A stretch of 64,000 nucleotides of DNA from Phallusia mammillata (GCA_003260075.1 QLIY01000119.1:62001-126000), one strand, 5' to 3'; positions 13,223-26,900 are shown, counted from the first letter of the stretch. Numbers and translations: made by a program. The notes: generated from the letters alone by a model not told the origin.

Positions 13223-16200
13223 ATCATGGGCCCACAGTTTTAGACGTGACCGAGACGGTTCTATAGAACCGGTGCAAACTGCGAACCAGCTGAATCTCAC
13301 CACTGCTGCTGNTTTTACCATACAGAAAAAATACACAAACAAGACAAACGAAGCTTTCTCAGTTGATATTGGAGACGAAATGCCGGAATGAATGGTAACC
13401 GCTCCACTTCGTCCTGCGAGCAATTTTACCATAAATGCGTAACCTACCCAGTTTTATAACACATTTTTTTCAAAATTTAAGTTTTATGTTTCTGTTTCAA
13501 AAAAAAAAACATTATTAAGGAGTCCTTTGACATTTTTAAGGATTCGTTTAACCAACGACCACATTAGTTGAGATCTGAGCAAATCACATAACCTTTTAGC
13601 ATCAACAAAACATTTTGTTTTTTTGTCCTGTAACTGTAAGAATACATTTTTTCATAACATTTTTTTACATCACATGTTCACAGCAAATTGAAATACCCAA
13701 TAATATAATTTTATGTGTGTTTTGTTTTCAAATTAACCACTTGGGTCGTTGTTGCTATATCTACTAGGTACGCGCTTTTCGTGTTGGTGGTGATTGTGTA
13801 AATATTTGTAATCAAAGTAAATAATGCCTATACTTTGGCTTGCTATTACAGGTTAAATTTATCTTTTACAATGCAGTGAATAGGGTATATCAGTAAATCT
13901 GTTATGCAAAGTAATTATGGGGGGGGGGGAATTGCTGGTTACTGTCAATGGACTTTTTGTAACAGAACCGGCTGAGTTACTTGTTAAGTTTGGTTGGCAT
14001 GCAATAACAATTTTCGTTGAGAAATTAACGAACAAAGGCTCGAACAGTAACAGAATTGCCTACTTTTACCATACAGAAAAAATACACAAACAAGACAAAC
14101 GAAGCTTTCTCAGTTGATATTGGAGACGAAATGCCGGAATGAATGGTAACCGCTCCACTTCGTCCTGCGAGCAATTTTACCATAAATGCGTAACCTACCC
14201 AGTTTTATAACACATTTTTTTCAAAATTTAAGTTTTATGTTTCTGTTTCAAAAAAAAAAACATTATTAAGGAGTCCTTTGACATTTTTAAGGATTCGTTT
14301 AACCAACGACCACATTAGTTGAGATCTGAGCAAATCACATAACCTTTTAGCATCAACAAAACATTTTGTTTTTTTGTCCTGTAACTGTAAGAATACATTT
14401 TTTCATAACATTTTTTTACATCACATGTTCACAGCAAATTGAAATACCCAATAATATAATTTTATGTGTGTTTTGTTTTCAAATTAACCACTTGGGTCGT
14501 TGTTGCTATATCTACTAGGTACGCGCTTTCCGTGTTGGTGGTGATTGTGTAAATATTTGCGATCAAAGTAAATAATGCCTATACTTTGGCTTGCTATTAC
14601 AGGTTTAATTTATCTTTTACAGTGCAGTGAATAGGGTATATCAGTAAATCTGTTATGCAAAGTAATTATGAGTCAAAATACTGTACCAATGCTGGTTGTT
14701 ACACAACCTAAAGACAGCAGATCATATATTTTACCAAAACAGGTTTGTCTTTCAACATATCGTATGATTTAGGTGAAACAAATGTTAATTTTGTTCCAGT
14801 GAATCTCCCCCCAAATCCAGATTACAAATTATGCATTTCTAAGAATGTGTCTCTAAATATGAATCACAAAATTAACATTTTTGTTTATTTATAGTGCCTT
14901 ATGAATTCCGGATAAATTACTCAAACCCTGTAATTTGAATCGTTTAGGCACTGTATGCTTCATCATTATTCATCCTGATTATTCAAAAATTTGTTTCCAA
15001 AGTGCTATTTTTTTCTAGTTGCCAGGAGATCCCTACAAGTACGCTTTATGGCATCAGGGGGGGGGGCCAGCGAACCGGTTAGAATTGCTGGTTGCTGTCA
15101 ATGGACTTTTTGTAACAGAACCGGCTGAGTTACTTTTCTAAGTTTGGTTAGCATGCAATAACAATTTTCGTTGAGAAATTAACGAATAAAGGCTCAAACA
15201 TTAACTGAAATGCCTAATTGCCTAATTTTACCATACAGAAAAAATACACAAACAAGACAAACGAAGCTTTCTCAGTTGATATTGGAGACGAAATGCCGGA
15301 ATGAATGGTAACCGCTTCACTTCGTCCTGCGAGCAATTTTACCATAAATACGTAACCTATCCAGTTTTATAACACAATTTTTACAAAATTTAAGTTTTAT
15401 GCTTCTGTTTCAGAAAAAAATATTATTAAGGAGTCCTTTGAAATTTTTAGGGATTCGTTTAACCAACGACCACATTAGTTGAGATCTAAGCAAATCACAT
15501 AAGCATCAACAACTTTTAGCATCAACAAAACATATTGTTTTTTGTCCTGTAACTATTTTATCATAACATTTTTTTACATCACATCTTCACAGCAAATTGA
15601 AATCCCCAATAATATAATTTTATGTGTGTTTTGTTTTCAAATTAACCACTTGGGTCGTTGTTGCTATATCTACTAGGTACGCGCTTTCCGTGTTGGTGGT
15701 GATTGTGTAAATATTTGCGATCAAAGTAAATAATGCCTATACTTTGGCTTGCTATTACAGGTTTAATTTATCTTTTACAGTGCAGTGAATAGGGTATATC
15801 AGTAAATCTGTTATGCAAAGTAATTATGAGTCAAAATACTGTACCAATGCTGGTTGTTACACAACCTAAAGACAGCAGATCATACATTTTACCAAAACAG
15901 GTTTGTCTTTCAACATATCGTATGATTTAGGTGAAACAAATGTTAATTTTGTTCCGGTGAATCTCCCCCAAAGCCAGATTACAAATTATGCATTTCTAAG
16001 AATGTGTCTCTAAATATGAATTTTCATTTTTATTTATATATAGTGCCTTATGGTTTCCGGATAAATTACTCAAACCCTGTAATTTGAATCGTTTAGGCAC
16101 TGCATGCTTCATCATTATTCATCTTGTTTATTCAAAAATTTGTTTCCAAAATGCTATTTTTTCTAGTTGCCAGGAGATCCCTACAAGTACGCTTTATGGC

Positions 16201-16260
16201 ATCAGCTACCAAAAAATAAAATCAAGGGAAATGAACTAAAGTGTCCAAGAATCAGAAAAG
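13223..16260. repeat. Three copies of the LRR-gene promoter and first exon
   Basis: The same upstream region and exon 1 appear at about 13313-13918 (exon cut by a G-run seven bases in), 14057-15056 and 15232-16260. One N (13312) and G-runs (13919, 15057) mark the joins. The copies differ by SNPs and small indels. Each begins in a fragment of the CAGTGGTGGGATTCA MITE. I see no other gene between 12.6 and 14.7 kb; the region should contain divergent promoters for DLEC1 and the LRR gene. Confidence 0.8.
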
Positions 16261-18090
16261 GTAATAAACTTTACTTGGAGGTATAGATGCATTCCAGTCT
16301 GTTGAGTATGGCAGCTGCACGCATGAGTTTTGCATGTTATGGGTGACACTAAAACGCTGAATGGGCGGGACGTCGCGGAAACCGCTCAATATCGGGTAAA
16401 TTGCTGACGGTTAGTGCTATTAGGGTTAGGTTGAGGTTTTATAATAGTATATGAATCAAAAAATGTCCCTGCCTAAAACTTATTCAACTATTTCCTGACA
16501 TTAGGCAAAAATGCTATGGCGGGACGTCGCGGGAGATGGCGGGACGTTTCGGGCGCGGAATGTAGTGTTCGGCGGAATTTTTTTTAATGATTTTCTATTA
16601 TAAAACCTTATCCCAACCTTAATAGCTCCAACCGTCAGCAATTTAACCCGATATTTAGCGGTTTTCACGACGTCCCGCCATCTCCCGCGACGTCCCGCCC
16701 TCCATTCCGCCCGTCCCGCCCATTCAGCGTTTTAGTGTCACCCCATGTTATGCATTTTTTTAGATTGTATCCGGAAAGAGTATTAAGTACTGGCTGGTCC
16801 TGTTTATCATTAGCGTTGTACCGTTATTGTATTATTGGTCTTGCAAGCGTACCTAGAAGCACAAGCGTATAGGTCCTGCATGTCTGAGTTGTCAATGGGA
16901 AACTGCTATATTCTGCAGACTGGGATATATTGATGATGATTTTGTTTGTTTTGTGCTCTAGTACTTTTTCTACATTTAGGTCCTGATGTTTCTAGTAGTA
17001 GCAGCAGCAGCAGCAGTAGTAGTAGCAGCAGTGATAGTGACCCCGAATCTGGCAGGAGAAGGGGAAAACCCAAGCTTCGTCATGACTACAAAAATGAAAA
17101 GGAGAATTGGAAAGAAGCTCAGGTTTGGTATTCTATTTACAGCAGCGGTCTCCAACCTTTTTAGCGATATCTCCCCCTTTCAAGGGCACTGTCTCAAAAT
17201 CGACCCCCTTTAAAATTGATGTGGGCGGTTAGATTCACCCAGCAACACANCGACGTCCCGCCCTCCATTCCGCCCATTCAGCGTTTTAGTGTCACCCCAT
17301 GTTATGCATTTTTTTAGATTGTATCCGGAAAGAGTATTAAGTACTGGCTGGTCCTGTTTATCATTAGCGTTGTACCGTTATTGTATTATTGGTCTTGCAA
17401 GCGTACCTAGAAGCACAAGCGTATAGGTCCTGCATGTCTGAATTGTCAATGGGAAACTGCTATATTCTGTAGACTGGGATATATTGATGATGATGTTGTT
17501 TGTTTTGTGCTCTAATACTTTTTCTACATTCAGGTCCTGATGTTTCTAGTAGTAGCAGCAGCAGCAGTAGTAGTAGCAGCAGTGATAGTGACCCTGAATC
17601 TGGCAGGAGAAGGGGAAAACCCAAGCTTCGTCATGACTACAAAAATGAAAAGGAGAATTGGAAAGAAGCTCAGGTTTGGTATTCTATTTACAGCCATGGC
17701 CTCACAAAGAAACTTGAAACGGCATAAATAATTGCCTTTTGCCTGTTCCCAAACTGTTTATTCTTTGTAACAACCTATTTGCAAGTTACTAGAGCATTTA
17801 CAGTTTAACTGAAAACATTTTTGAACCCTAAAGTACATCATACCAAAATAGGCTTGAGTTAACAAATGAAGCAAATTTAGTCCCCATAAAAGTATTTCCA
17901 TCTTAACATGCAGAAAACAGTTCTTAGTTTAGTGTAATTATTTCACATAGGAATGCTTCAATTTCAATCAACTTTTCTTATTTTACATTTTTAAATCCCT
18001 GAAAAAACTTTGCGCAACATTGTTCCAGTCCAATGAAATGGGTTCACACTGTAATGCTGCAACATCACCAATACATGAAACTCTAAATCA

Positions 18091-18188
<98 letters not shown>

Positions 18189-20247
18189 TTTTTGCCTTTG
18201 CGGACCCCTTTTGGTACTGTCAAGCTAATCGCGGTATTTTTTGTCCTTTTTTATTAAGCAACCCAAAAAAGGTGCAGAATATACCTACCACGTTTGGTCC
18301 AGGACCAAAATTTCAATCACTTTGACTGGGATGCGACATCGGAACTCAATAATAGAGAGCCATTACACTGTGATGTGACGATGTTTGCCACTGAAAATTT
18401 ACCTCTGTTGCATCACAATGGGGTTAAAATGTCACAATGCATTTTGGTTTGTCGCGTATGAAAAACGATTTTAAACAAGTTTCATGCTATTTTAAAACGC
18501 TGAGACATATTTTTTAAATAGCGCTTTATCAATATCGATGTCTGCAAAATTAGGAAGTTGTCGCGGACCCCCTATAAACGCTTTGCGGACCCCCGGTTGA
18601 GAACCACTGCTCTAAATGTTTCTACCAATCTGTGCTCAAAGTCCAGTATATTTACAACAATTTTGCGTTAAATTCAAAAATTAGGGTTGAGATCCTATAT
18701 TTTATGCAACTTTTTGTTGCAGATTGTTAACCTTTCTTACCAAGATCTCGGCCATGATTACCAGCTCAAAAACTTCAAGAGAGTTCTTCAATCTTTGCGC
18801 TCATGCGTTCAGCTTCATTTGGTTGACAACTCACTGACAGATCTTCATTCTATTAACCTCCCTGCATGCCATATGCTTAACCTGAAGAAAAACTACTTCA
18901 CATCGTTTAAGGTTATTGTTTGTTTTGTTCAATTTTCATTAATAACCACATCTGAAAATGTTTATTGTGCTGGTTGTTTGGCAGTTTCGGCATTTAAAAC
19001 TCCATAGGTATGTTATAAAGTGTTTAAATGTTACTGATGCAATATCATTTTGTCTGAACTGCTGTGAGTATGCTTTTATAGGATGTAGCCAGTGGTGGGA
19101 TTCAAATTTTTTGTCAGCTGGCTCTATCACAAAAGTCATATTTTTCAGCTGGCTCTGTTACAAAAATTCCATTGACAGTAACCAATTATGCTAACAGGTT
19201 CGCTGGTCTCATAAAATTTTGTGAGACGGTTCTATAGAACCGGTGCGAACCGGCTGAATCCCACCACTGCATGGAGCATAAATGTGACTTTCTATGTTTA
19301 CCCTGTCAAAAAAAAGTTTTGTTATTGTAATTCAATTTCTCAAGAAACCTTACTTTGAAATGTCAATGAAAGCTACTGATGTTCTTTTAGTGCTATAAAA
19401 TATGACAATTTATTCCTTTCCAGAATCTTCCTTCTGCCCCTGGTGTACTTCATTTAAACTTGGGTGAAAACAACATATCTAACCTTGATGGATGTGAACG
19501 TTTCAAGAAAGTTCAGTCCCTTGATCTCACACTCAATCCAATACAGTTTACAGAAGGTTACAGAAGCAGGTTTGCCACATTATTGTCTTGATAAGTGTAA
19601 AGCCCAGGAGCAGATCTAAAGAGACTAAAAATAAATATATTTAAATCATGGGTGTGCAACCTTTATCACTGATGGGCCAAATGCATTTAACATAATTAGA
19701 CCATGAGCTGTATCAATATATGACAAAAATTGACTTGAGTGTGTCTCAAAAATTTTGACATCTGTAAGTTTCAGTAGCAGCAGACATATTGATCTGCTCA
19801 AAAAAATGAGTGAAAGTCGTTTCCTAGCACCATACTGAAATAGTTAAGGAGAGCTTATTTTATTTTAAACCAAAATGTGATCATTGGTGGTCAACCTTGA
19901 TTCAATAGGCTACAGGTTGCACGATCCTAATTTAAATGACTTTGTGGGTTTTCTTCAACATCAACTGTCAATTTGCTATATGCCTGTGTGCAACACCTTG
20001 ATTTGTAACTTTGTTGTTAATTTCTCATACAGGGTGTTTGCAAAGTTCCCCAACTTAAAGTTTCTGGGGGGGGGGTTACGTCAATTGCTATATGCCTGTG
20101 TGCAACACCTTGATTTGTAACTTTGTTGCTAATTTCTCATACAGGGTGTTTGCAAAGTTCCCCAACTTAAAGTTTCTTGATGGAATTCCACTAACAAGTG
20201 AAGATCACCCAGAGTCATATCCTGAAAACACTTGCTCAGTTCAGTGA
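15826..20247 (+). CDS. Small leucine-rich-repeat protein with poly-serine linker
   Basis: Six exons join in phase to about 249 aa: 15826-15900 (MSQNTVPMLVVTQPKDSRSY), 16167-16260, 16980-17122, 18723-18911, 19424-19569 and 20145-20247 (stop TGA). Residues 1-56 are unfamiliar. Next comes a run of 14 serines encoded by mixed AGT/AGC codons, then an acidic SDSDPES and a basic RRRGKPKLRHD stretch that could be a nuclear signal. From about residue 105 there are short leucine-rich repeats (LHLVDNSLTDL; LHLNLGENNISNLDG; VQSLDLTLNPIQF) and a cap-like end (FPNLKFLDGIPLT). This resembles the small LRR adaptor class (U2A'/ANP32-like fold), but I do not recognise the orthologue. A candidate AATAAA lies at 20631. 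Exon 1 also occurs intact at 14668-14742 and cut at 13912-13918, exon 2 cut at 15019-15056, exon 3 at 17534-17673 (13 serines) and the last exon cut at 20033-20066. All are assembly duplicates. Confidence 0.8.
16341..16743. mobile_element. Palindromic MITE with 8-bp target duplication
   Basis: A 403-bp fold-back element in intron 2 of the LRR gene. The left end GGGTGACACTAAAACGC is matched inverted by GCGTTTTAGTGTCACCC on the right, and both arms carry GC-rich GGGACGTCGCGG motifs. Flanks catgttat (16333-16340 and 16744-16751) are identical 8-bp target duplications, as in hAT-type transposition. No transposase is present. A piece of the right arm recurs at 17251-17295 because of the assembly duplicate. 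Confidence 0.85.
16690..17700. repeat. Duplicate of LRR-gene exon 3 region joined at an N
   Basis: About 16690-17140 and 17251-17690 are near-identical, joined at a single N (17250). The poly-serine exon is 16980-17122 in one copy and 17534-17673 in the other, one serine codon shorter. The first copy runs at its end into a fragment starting ggtctccaacctttt. Confidence 0.8.
18091..18611. mobile_element. hAT-like MITE whose left end is replaced by 97 G
   Basis: The right end (cggacccccggttgagaacc then actg) matches the CAGTGGTTCTCAACC type of hAT terminal repeat; an inverted GCGGACCCC stretch lies near the left end just after a 97-base G-run (18091-18187). It sits in intron 3 of the LRR gene. 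Confidence 0.65.
19090..19269. mobile_element. MITE, CAGTGGTGGGATTCA family
   Basis: 180-bp element with inverted ends (cagtggtgggattcaaat and gaatcccaccactg), internal tctatcacaaaagtcata and ggttctatagaaccggtgcg. Flanks gatgtagc/catggagc match at 6 of 8 positions. Intron 4 of the LRR gene. Confidence 0.75.
19950..20170. repeat. Direct duplicate of the LRR last-exon acceptor region
   Basis: About 19966-20066 repeats at 20081-20178 across ten G. The first copy of the terminal exon is cut after AAGTTTCT; the second continues to the stop. Confidence 0.85.
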
Positions 20248-23200
20248 AGAAGGTTTTTTGTTTTAACTGGAAACAATGAAGTGCAATTAGAGACAAAACC
20301 TGTTTCAGGCATGCAGTATATATTGTTAATATCAACATTATGTCAAAAAAGTACTTACATTACTTCACTTATCTACTTAAAGCAACAGATTAAATACAAA
20401 AAAACAACAGTGTCTCAGATTTAGTTTACTAAAAAAAAAACATCAATTTGTTTCTGTAAACTTTAGGCAAAGCAGTATTTTTAATTGTGTTGTTAGAATT
20501 GTGTCCGTTTTTTTGCTGTTCACTTTGTTGTTTCGCAAATAGAAAAATGTAGTACTGTAGCTTTGCAGTTTAACTTACACTGTCACCTATGTTTTTGTTA
20601 ATAGTTTGCCATATTTTTGTATTTGTGCACAATAAAAATAATACACACTAAAAGAATGGACCTATTGCATTATAAGTTTAGTGGGCTAATAACTGTAACT
20701 TGTGCATCAATTAAGACTATAATGTGTATTATTTAAGTTTGGTTATGACATGGAATTGTTTCTAGTCAAGTTATCCAGCACACTGAGAAGTTTTTATAGC
20801 TAAAAGTTACAATTTCACATTGATTTTAGAATGTTTTGTTGTTTTTCCATGCAGAAAACTATGTAAAATCTAAAACTGCAGTGAAAATATTCAGTATGTA
20901 TCTAGGCTCTGCATGTAGTCTATTTACTAAATGAACTCTTACAGAAACATATAAACAGAAGACAAAGGTACTTTTTCTTAATAAGCCATAATGGTGTAAC
21001 AAATACACAGGTAAACCATAGTTTTATTTGCACCAAACCAAACAATATACACTGGTATTCGGAAATGGATGACATTGTAAACATGTTAAGGCAAAACAGA
21101 AATTCTATTGAATTGTGTAATGTATCAAAATATAGGATACATTATTTTCATATAGTCCACCCCACAAAAACAAGAACTAAACAAATACCCCTCAGACACA
21201 TAAAGGATTTAACTAAGCATGGCTGTACAATACTACATCTCAGGAAGGCAGAATTTGAAAACAAAACACAAATTTGCTCAATGCAAACTAATTAATGTAA
21301 AACAACACTCATACACCAAAACCCTTTTTTTCATGACACCAAAACAGCAATAGTGCTAGTTGAGTAAGAGATAGACCGATATGGGTTGTTTAAGGCAGAT
21401 ACTGAATAGTAGTAGTTAAGGAGGCCGATAAGCAAGTAAAAACCAAAATTCCAAAACTTTCAATGCCAAACGACTCCAAAGTTGTTTTAATAAGAACTTT
21501 AGGTGATTGTATGAATTAGTGATCAAAAGGTCATGCTTTGCTATACATATACAAACATAACCATGTATAAACGGAAATAATACAAGCCACGTCAGAACAT
21601 CAAAGCATTCAAGGTAAATTTGCTTTGCAAAAAATGGCCGATACTGAAATCATCGGTGCCCATAATTATGGGTTTATAATCGGTCTATCTTTTGAGTTTA
21701 TACATTAATTTTGAGATGTATTTAAAACAGAACGGAATAGGAAGTTTAAAAAATTGCCATTAAGGTTAAGTGGAAGAAAGGGTAATGATGTGCTAATACA
21801 GAAATCGTCCTGATCCACGAGTGCTCAACAGATGATTCCAGTCACATATATTGTGCTAATTAATGTTAATGGAAGAAACGGTATTTGTAGGTAGAATATT
21901 TTAAATGTTAAAAATATAACCCAAAATGATGGGTACTATCCTAAACAAAGACACTTGTTCATATAATACACTTACATTTCTGAAAATAACCATACATTAG
22001 GTGGCAGCTAAGATTTGTTCACACACAGTGGCTTAACCACAATATCAACATTTTAGACAGCAAAAAACACAACTTACAGAAAACATACAATTTGAGCAAC
22101 ACCACAATTTTTAGCAGCACTGGACTTGTACTTAATAATACACTTCCGAACTACTGTACATTTTGAAAGTTTTGTGTAACTTTATAATTTGTACTGTGAG
22201 GAATTTCACAAAAGTATTAAAAACAAGTTTTCCTGTACAAAGTGTTCCCAACTTTTGTTTACAAAAGCAGGTTAAAGTCTTATAAAAAGTTCATATTGTG
22301 TCTCTTATGCTGACAAACACAGAATAAGATGTCACTTAGATGTGTAGTATAGAAAAAACAACAACAAGTAATTAATGTTTGACAAAAATAATATTTGACA
22401 CTTTTTAAAGTTATTGCAACTGAAGTCTGAATTTTGAAATAAACTGTTCATTTATAACAAAACAAAATATTGCCAAATCGGAAGTGGTCTGTTTTACAGA
22501 AAATTATTGCTTTACATTAGTAACGCGTCACAGTTTTAATAGGCTAAAACAAGTGGCTAAACTGTTTTGTTTAATAAAAATACCTATTTGTTCACAATTG
22601 ACGATATAAAACTGAATAAACCAAGCGTTTTCTCTGCAAAATACAAGTCATTTGGTCAGCAAAATAGTTTGCAGTGAGTGCAGCATAAACATTAAATAAG
22701 GCAAGGTTTAAATAAAACACAAGTTCTGCAACCCATTGTTACAACATAGAGCCTCTGTTGCACTCATAGACACCATTTTATGACCAAAATAATACAGCAA
22801 ATTGTGGGGGAAACACATAAATAACCTGATATTTTACACTGTAGAGCTTTTTATGCAAATTTGATTGGCCAAATTGAATGAAACTTTTGGGTTTAAACAA
22901 CTGAGCCAATCAGGTTTGTGTTAAAGCTCTTCTTTTGTAAATATCAGGCAATTTATGTGTTTTTTCCTTTACCTGCTGTATTATTTTGGATACAAAATGA
23001 CGCCCATGAGGCTCTATCGTGTAACAATGGTACTTATAGTTGGCATAAGGAGCTGTGGATAGTAAAAAACGAGTTTAGTGGCATTAACAAGATTTAATTT
23101 AGTTCAAAATATTGGGTATTTTGGCTCGTTTTGAAGAGATATGGTGCATCACTGCCAAATAAAATGTGCTGTGTAAACATCACAGTTTTTTAACACAACA

Positions 23201-23342
23201 GTTTGAACTGATTATGCTTATGGGTGTAAAATATTGCAACATATATGTTGAAGAACGTAATAAAGTTTAGTGTAGGTAGCTAACGCTGTTTGCCGTAAAG
23301 TAAGTTTAATACAACCAACTTTTCATACAGATTGGTTACAAA
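20248..23342. other. Non-coding interval between convergent LRR and MGAT4 genes
   Basis: AT-rich and without a supported exon. It holds the presumed LRR 3' UTR (AATAAA at 20631) and a weak inverted motif pair around 21365-21420 and 21635-21695 (tagaccgatat... and ...atcggtctatctt), which looks like a degenerate MITE. Confidence 0.5.
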
Positions 23343-23522
23343 CAGTGGTGGGATTCAGTCGGTTCGCACCGGTTCTATAGGACCGTCTCACGAAATTTTA
23401 TGAGTTCAGTGAACCGGTTAGCATTACTGGTTACTGTCAATGGATTTTTTGTAACAGAACCGGCTGAAAAATATGACTTTTGTGATAGAACCGGCTGACC
23501 AAAAATTTGAATCCCACCACTG
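23343..23522. mobile_element. MITE, CAGTGGTGGGATTCA family
   Basis: 180-bp element just 3' of MGAT4, with inverted 14-bp ends and the family core (ggttcgcaccggttctatag; agaaccggctga). Flanks gttacaaa/gttaccaa match at 7 of 8 bases, giving an 8-bp target duplication. Confidence 0.82.
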
Positions 23523-23908
23523 GTTACCAAGGATGTGAATATTACAAGACTACACAGATGATTGTGGCGAAATTCAATCTGGTTAACAGCAAATTCAGTT
23601 GCTAATCCCCTTCCTTTGATCTATCCTAATAAAAGCTTTTTAATTCCACGTCTTAGTTAATCGCAACAAACGTCTTTGCAAACTGAAAAAGCTTTTAACC
23701 AGATATGTCTCCACATTTCTGTGAAATTTTTTTTCAGCAACAAATATAAACATAAAAGTAAAATTTAAATTTTGAGTTACTTACTTATTCATCTTTAATT
23801 ATAATATTGTAGCAATATAAAAAACTAAATTGCGCAGTGACAACAAACTAATTTTTCAAAATGTGGTAATAATGAAGAAAAATGGTGCATGGTGTTGGGT
23901 GTGTAACA

Positions 23909-26900
23909 TTATGTTTGAACATATAACATAGAAAACCAAACATTCTGTTCAATGTTTTGCATGTTTCGAACCCTGAACGCTTCGATGACATGGTTGGGTC
24001 TACAAACTGAAACACCATAAGATGATGTGTAGCTGCATGGTGTGTATGTAGTAGCTCCTTCTGACAGCACTTCGGTGACAGCACAATTTTCACAGTACCT
24101 AAAATATCATGTTAGGTAAAAAATTTCATGAAACGATGATGACTTTATGGAAACCAAGCGTGTGCAACTTATTACTCATGCAAATGTAATTCACATGATT
24201 TGACTATAAATTAAAACTCTATCTCACAGAAGGAGATTTTAGTTTGTTGCATAACAAAGTCTAAAAGTGTAAAAGAACCAAGCCAAACAGAATTGATACG
24301 GCATGGCTTTCAGCCTGTTTCTCCCAACAAACTGGAGTGCCGTTGGATGGCTACACTAGCCAATGTGGTCTATGTCTTGTCACCAACATAGGTAGAAATA
24401 GTGTGCAAAGTCCAAAATGTTTTTTTTTGCAAACTGGCAATGGTATTAATAGGTTAATTTTTACCTTTGGAAAGACAAATTGGTAAGCAGGGAGCCGTAT
24501 ATTTTAATCACTCTTTCATTACTCAATGGATAGAAATATTCAAAAATATACCTGTCATTATTGCCTCTTCCAGTTTTAAGAAGTATTTTTGAGATTTCAG
24601 TAGCAGTTTTTAATCTGACAGTCAAATGGTCATTCTCTTTTGATTCCGACACAAAAAAGTGCTGATTCATGCCACCACTATCATTATACAGTGACTCAGC
24701 AGAAGATTGATCACCGCTGTTAAAGTTTGTACTAACCTACAAAAATGAATAACATTAAGAATCATAAAATCATTTGTACCTCAAGTTTTGTCCGAATTAG
24801 GCGACAATCCAGATTAACCAAATCATGTTTAACCAAAGTTTACTGTACAATACAATATACATACTTGAGCAACAGGGTTTTTGTGTGGATTAGAATGTGG
24901 ATCTTGTTTTGCAAATTTTCCATCAGTAATGGACTGTGTTTTGCCAGGGTATGATGACTTCTTACCTGGTAACCAAGAAGTTGTGTTGACAAAAGTTTAA
25001 ATACCACACCAGTAATAATATTTGTTTAGCAAGCCAATCAGCCATTATTATTTGTGAGACTGTAAAAACTACAAAATCATATATACGGATAATGTTAGGG
25101 CTGGACAATTTTGCACTTAGGGTCCCCCAGGAAATACCAATCCTAAAATCCAGAGAATAGGGGCCTTTTTTTAATTTGAGTTGAGTTTATTTTGTCAGGC
25201 AAAATCATAGCAGCCCAATTGTGCTAAAATATTCACCAAGCCAAAAATAGCAGCGCAACGTTCAGACGTTAAAAAGCGTGACAAAGTTGAGGGCACAATT
25301 GGTGAATAAATGGTAATGGTAGACGCGCTGCAGCTACACCGTTACTACAAGCTTTATGTGACAGGGACTCACATTAGACGATGAGGTCGGTGCATTTGGA
25401 CTTTGAGACCGGAGGGGCCACGTTGGTGGAACCAGTCAAGTTGGGACCCAAAAGCTAACCAATTTGCAGGACTGTGATTATTTTTGCTGTAATCCCAGAA
25501 TTGGAGCCTTATAACACTTAATGAGGTGTGCTATGTTAAATTGAAAAAAAAAATCGACCAGGTCTTCAAAAATAACCAGCTTAATGTGTACTTTTCGGTC
25601 ATTATCTTAATCCCAAGATTGCGCAGTAAAAATGGGGGGGGGGTACGATTGGAACCTTATAACACTTAATGAGGTGTGCTATGTTAAATTGAAAAAAAAT
25701 CGACCAGGTCTTTAAAAATAACCAGCTTAAAGTGTACTTTTCGGTCATTATCTTAATCCCAAGATTGCGCAGTAAAAATCCTGGGAAACCTCAATCTCAG
25801 GATTTTCCAATTTAGTCCGAAATTTCAACCCTAGTTGCACTTAACAAACTTGGACCAGAATTTTGGCAATTGTAAATAAATGAAACACAAGAATATCAAA
25901 GTGCGGAAGGGGGGGGGGAGGTTAAAAAAAAAGTAAGAGGCACATTATTATCAATCAGCCAAAATAGTTTTTACATCCCAGCAGTGGTGGGATTCAGCCG
26001 GTTCGCCACTGTTCTATAGAACTGTTTAACAAAGTTTTATGAGATCAGCGAACCGGTTAGCATTACTGGTTACTGTCAATTGACTTTTTGTAGCAGAACC
26101 GGCTGAAAAATATGACTTTTGTGATAGAACCGCTTTGTAACAGAGCCGACTGAAAAAATGACTTTTGTGATAGAACCGGCTGACAAAAAATTTGAATCCC
26201 TGAAAAATATGACTTTTGTGATAGAACCGCTGCAAAATATGACTTTTGTGACAGAACCGGCTGACAAAAAAATTTGAACCCCACTATTGCATCCCATGTA
26301 TGTTTTGTACATGCTTAGGTAACAACACAATGGACAGTGCAACATAGGTAGTGGATACAAACATACATTTATAAAATGACAGGAAGTCGAGAAATAATTT
26401 GACTCGTTTTATAACCAGATGGTGTCACTTTAAGGAACTGGTATCAAACACAACCATGTAGCTTAATGGCACACTTATTGGGGACATAATACATTCAGGC
26501 GTTGCCTGCATCCTTGAGAATAAAAACAACAACATATGATGTAAAATGTCCAATTAAAACACAATTTTATAACTAGAAGGGTGGCTTAGCACATATTGCC
26601 CTTGCATATACACGGGGGGGGGGCACAACATAGGTAGTGGATACAAACATACATGAAAAGCGGCTATAAAATGACAGGAAGTTGAGAAATAATTTGACTC
26701 GTTTTATAACCAGATGGTGTCACTGATAGGAACTGGTATCAAACACAACCATGCAGTTTAATGGCAAACTTATTGGGGGCATAACACATTCAGGCGTTGC
26801 ATGCATCCTTGAGAAAAAAACAACAACATATGATGTAAGATTAAAACACAATTTTATAATTAAACCAATTGTAATGCCCAGGTAGGGTAATTACAGTAGC

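Noticed and set aside
17034-17122. Histone- or SR-like splicing-factor domain in the LRR protein, suggested by the Ser run and basic stretch
   Set aside because: There is no RS-dipeptide array or RRM; it is a low-complexity linker before LRRs.
18020-18325. Plus-strand frame with a long glycine run
   Set aside because: The glycines come from the 97-base G tract next to a MITE; there are no splice or coding signals.
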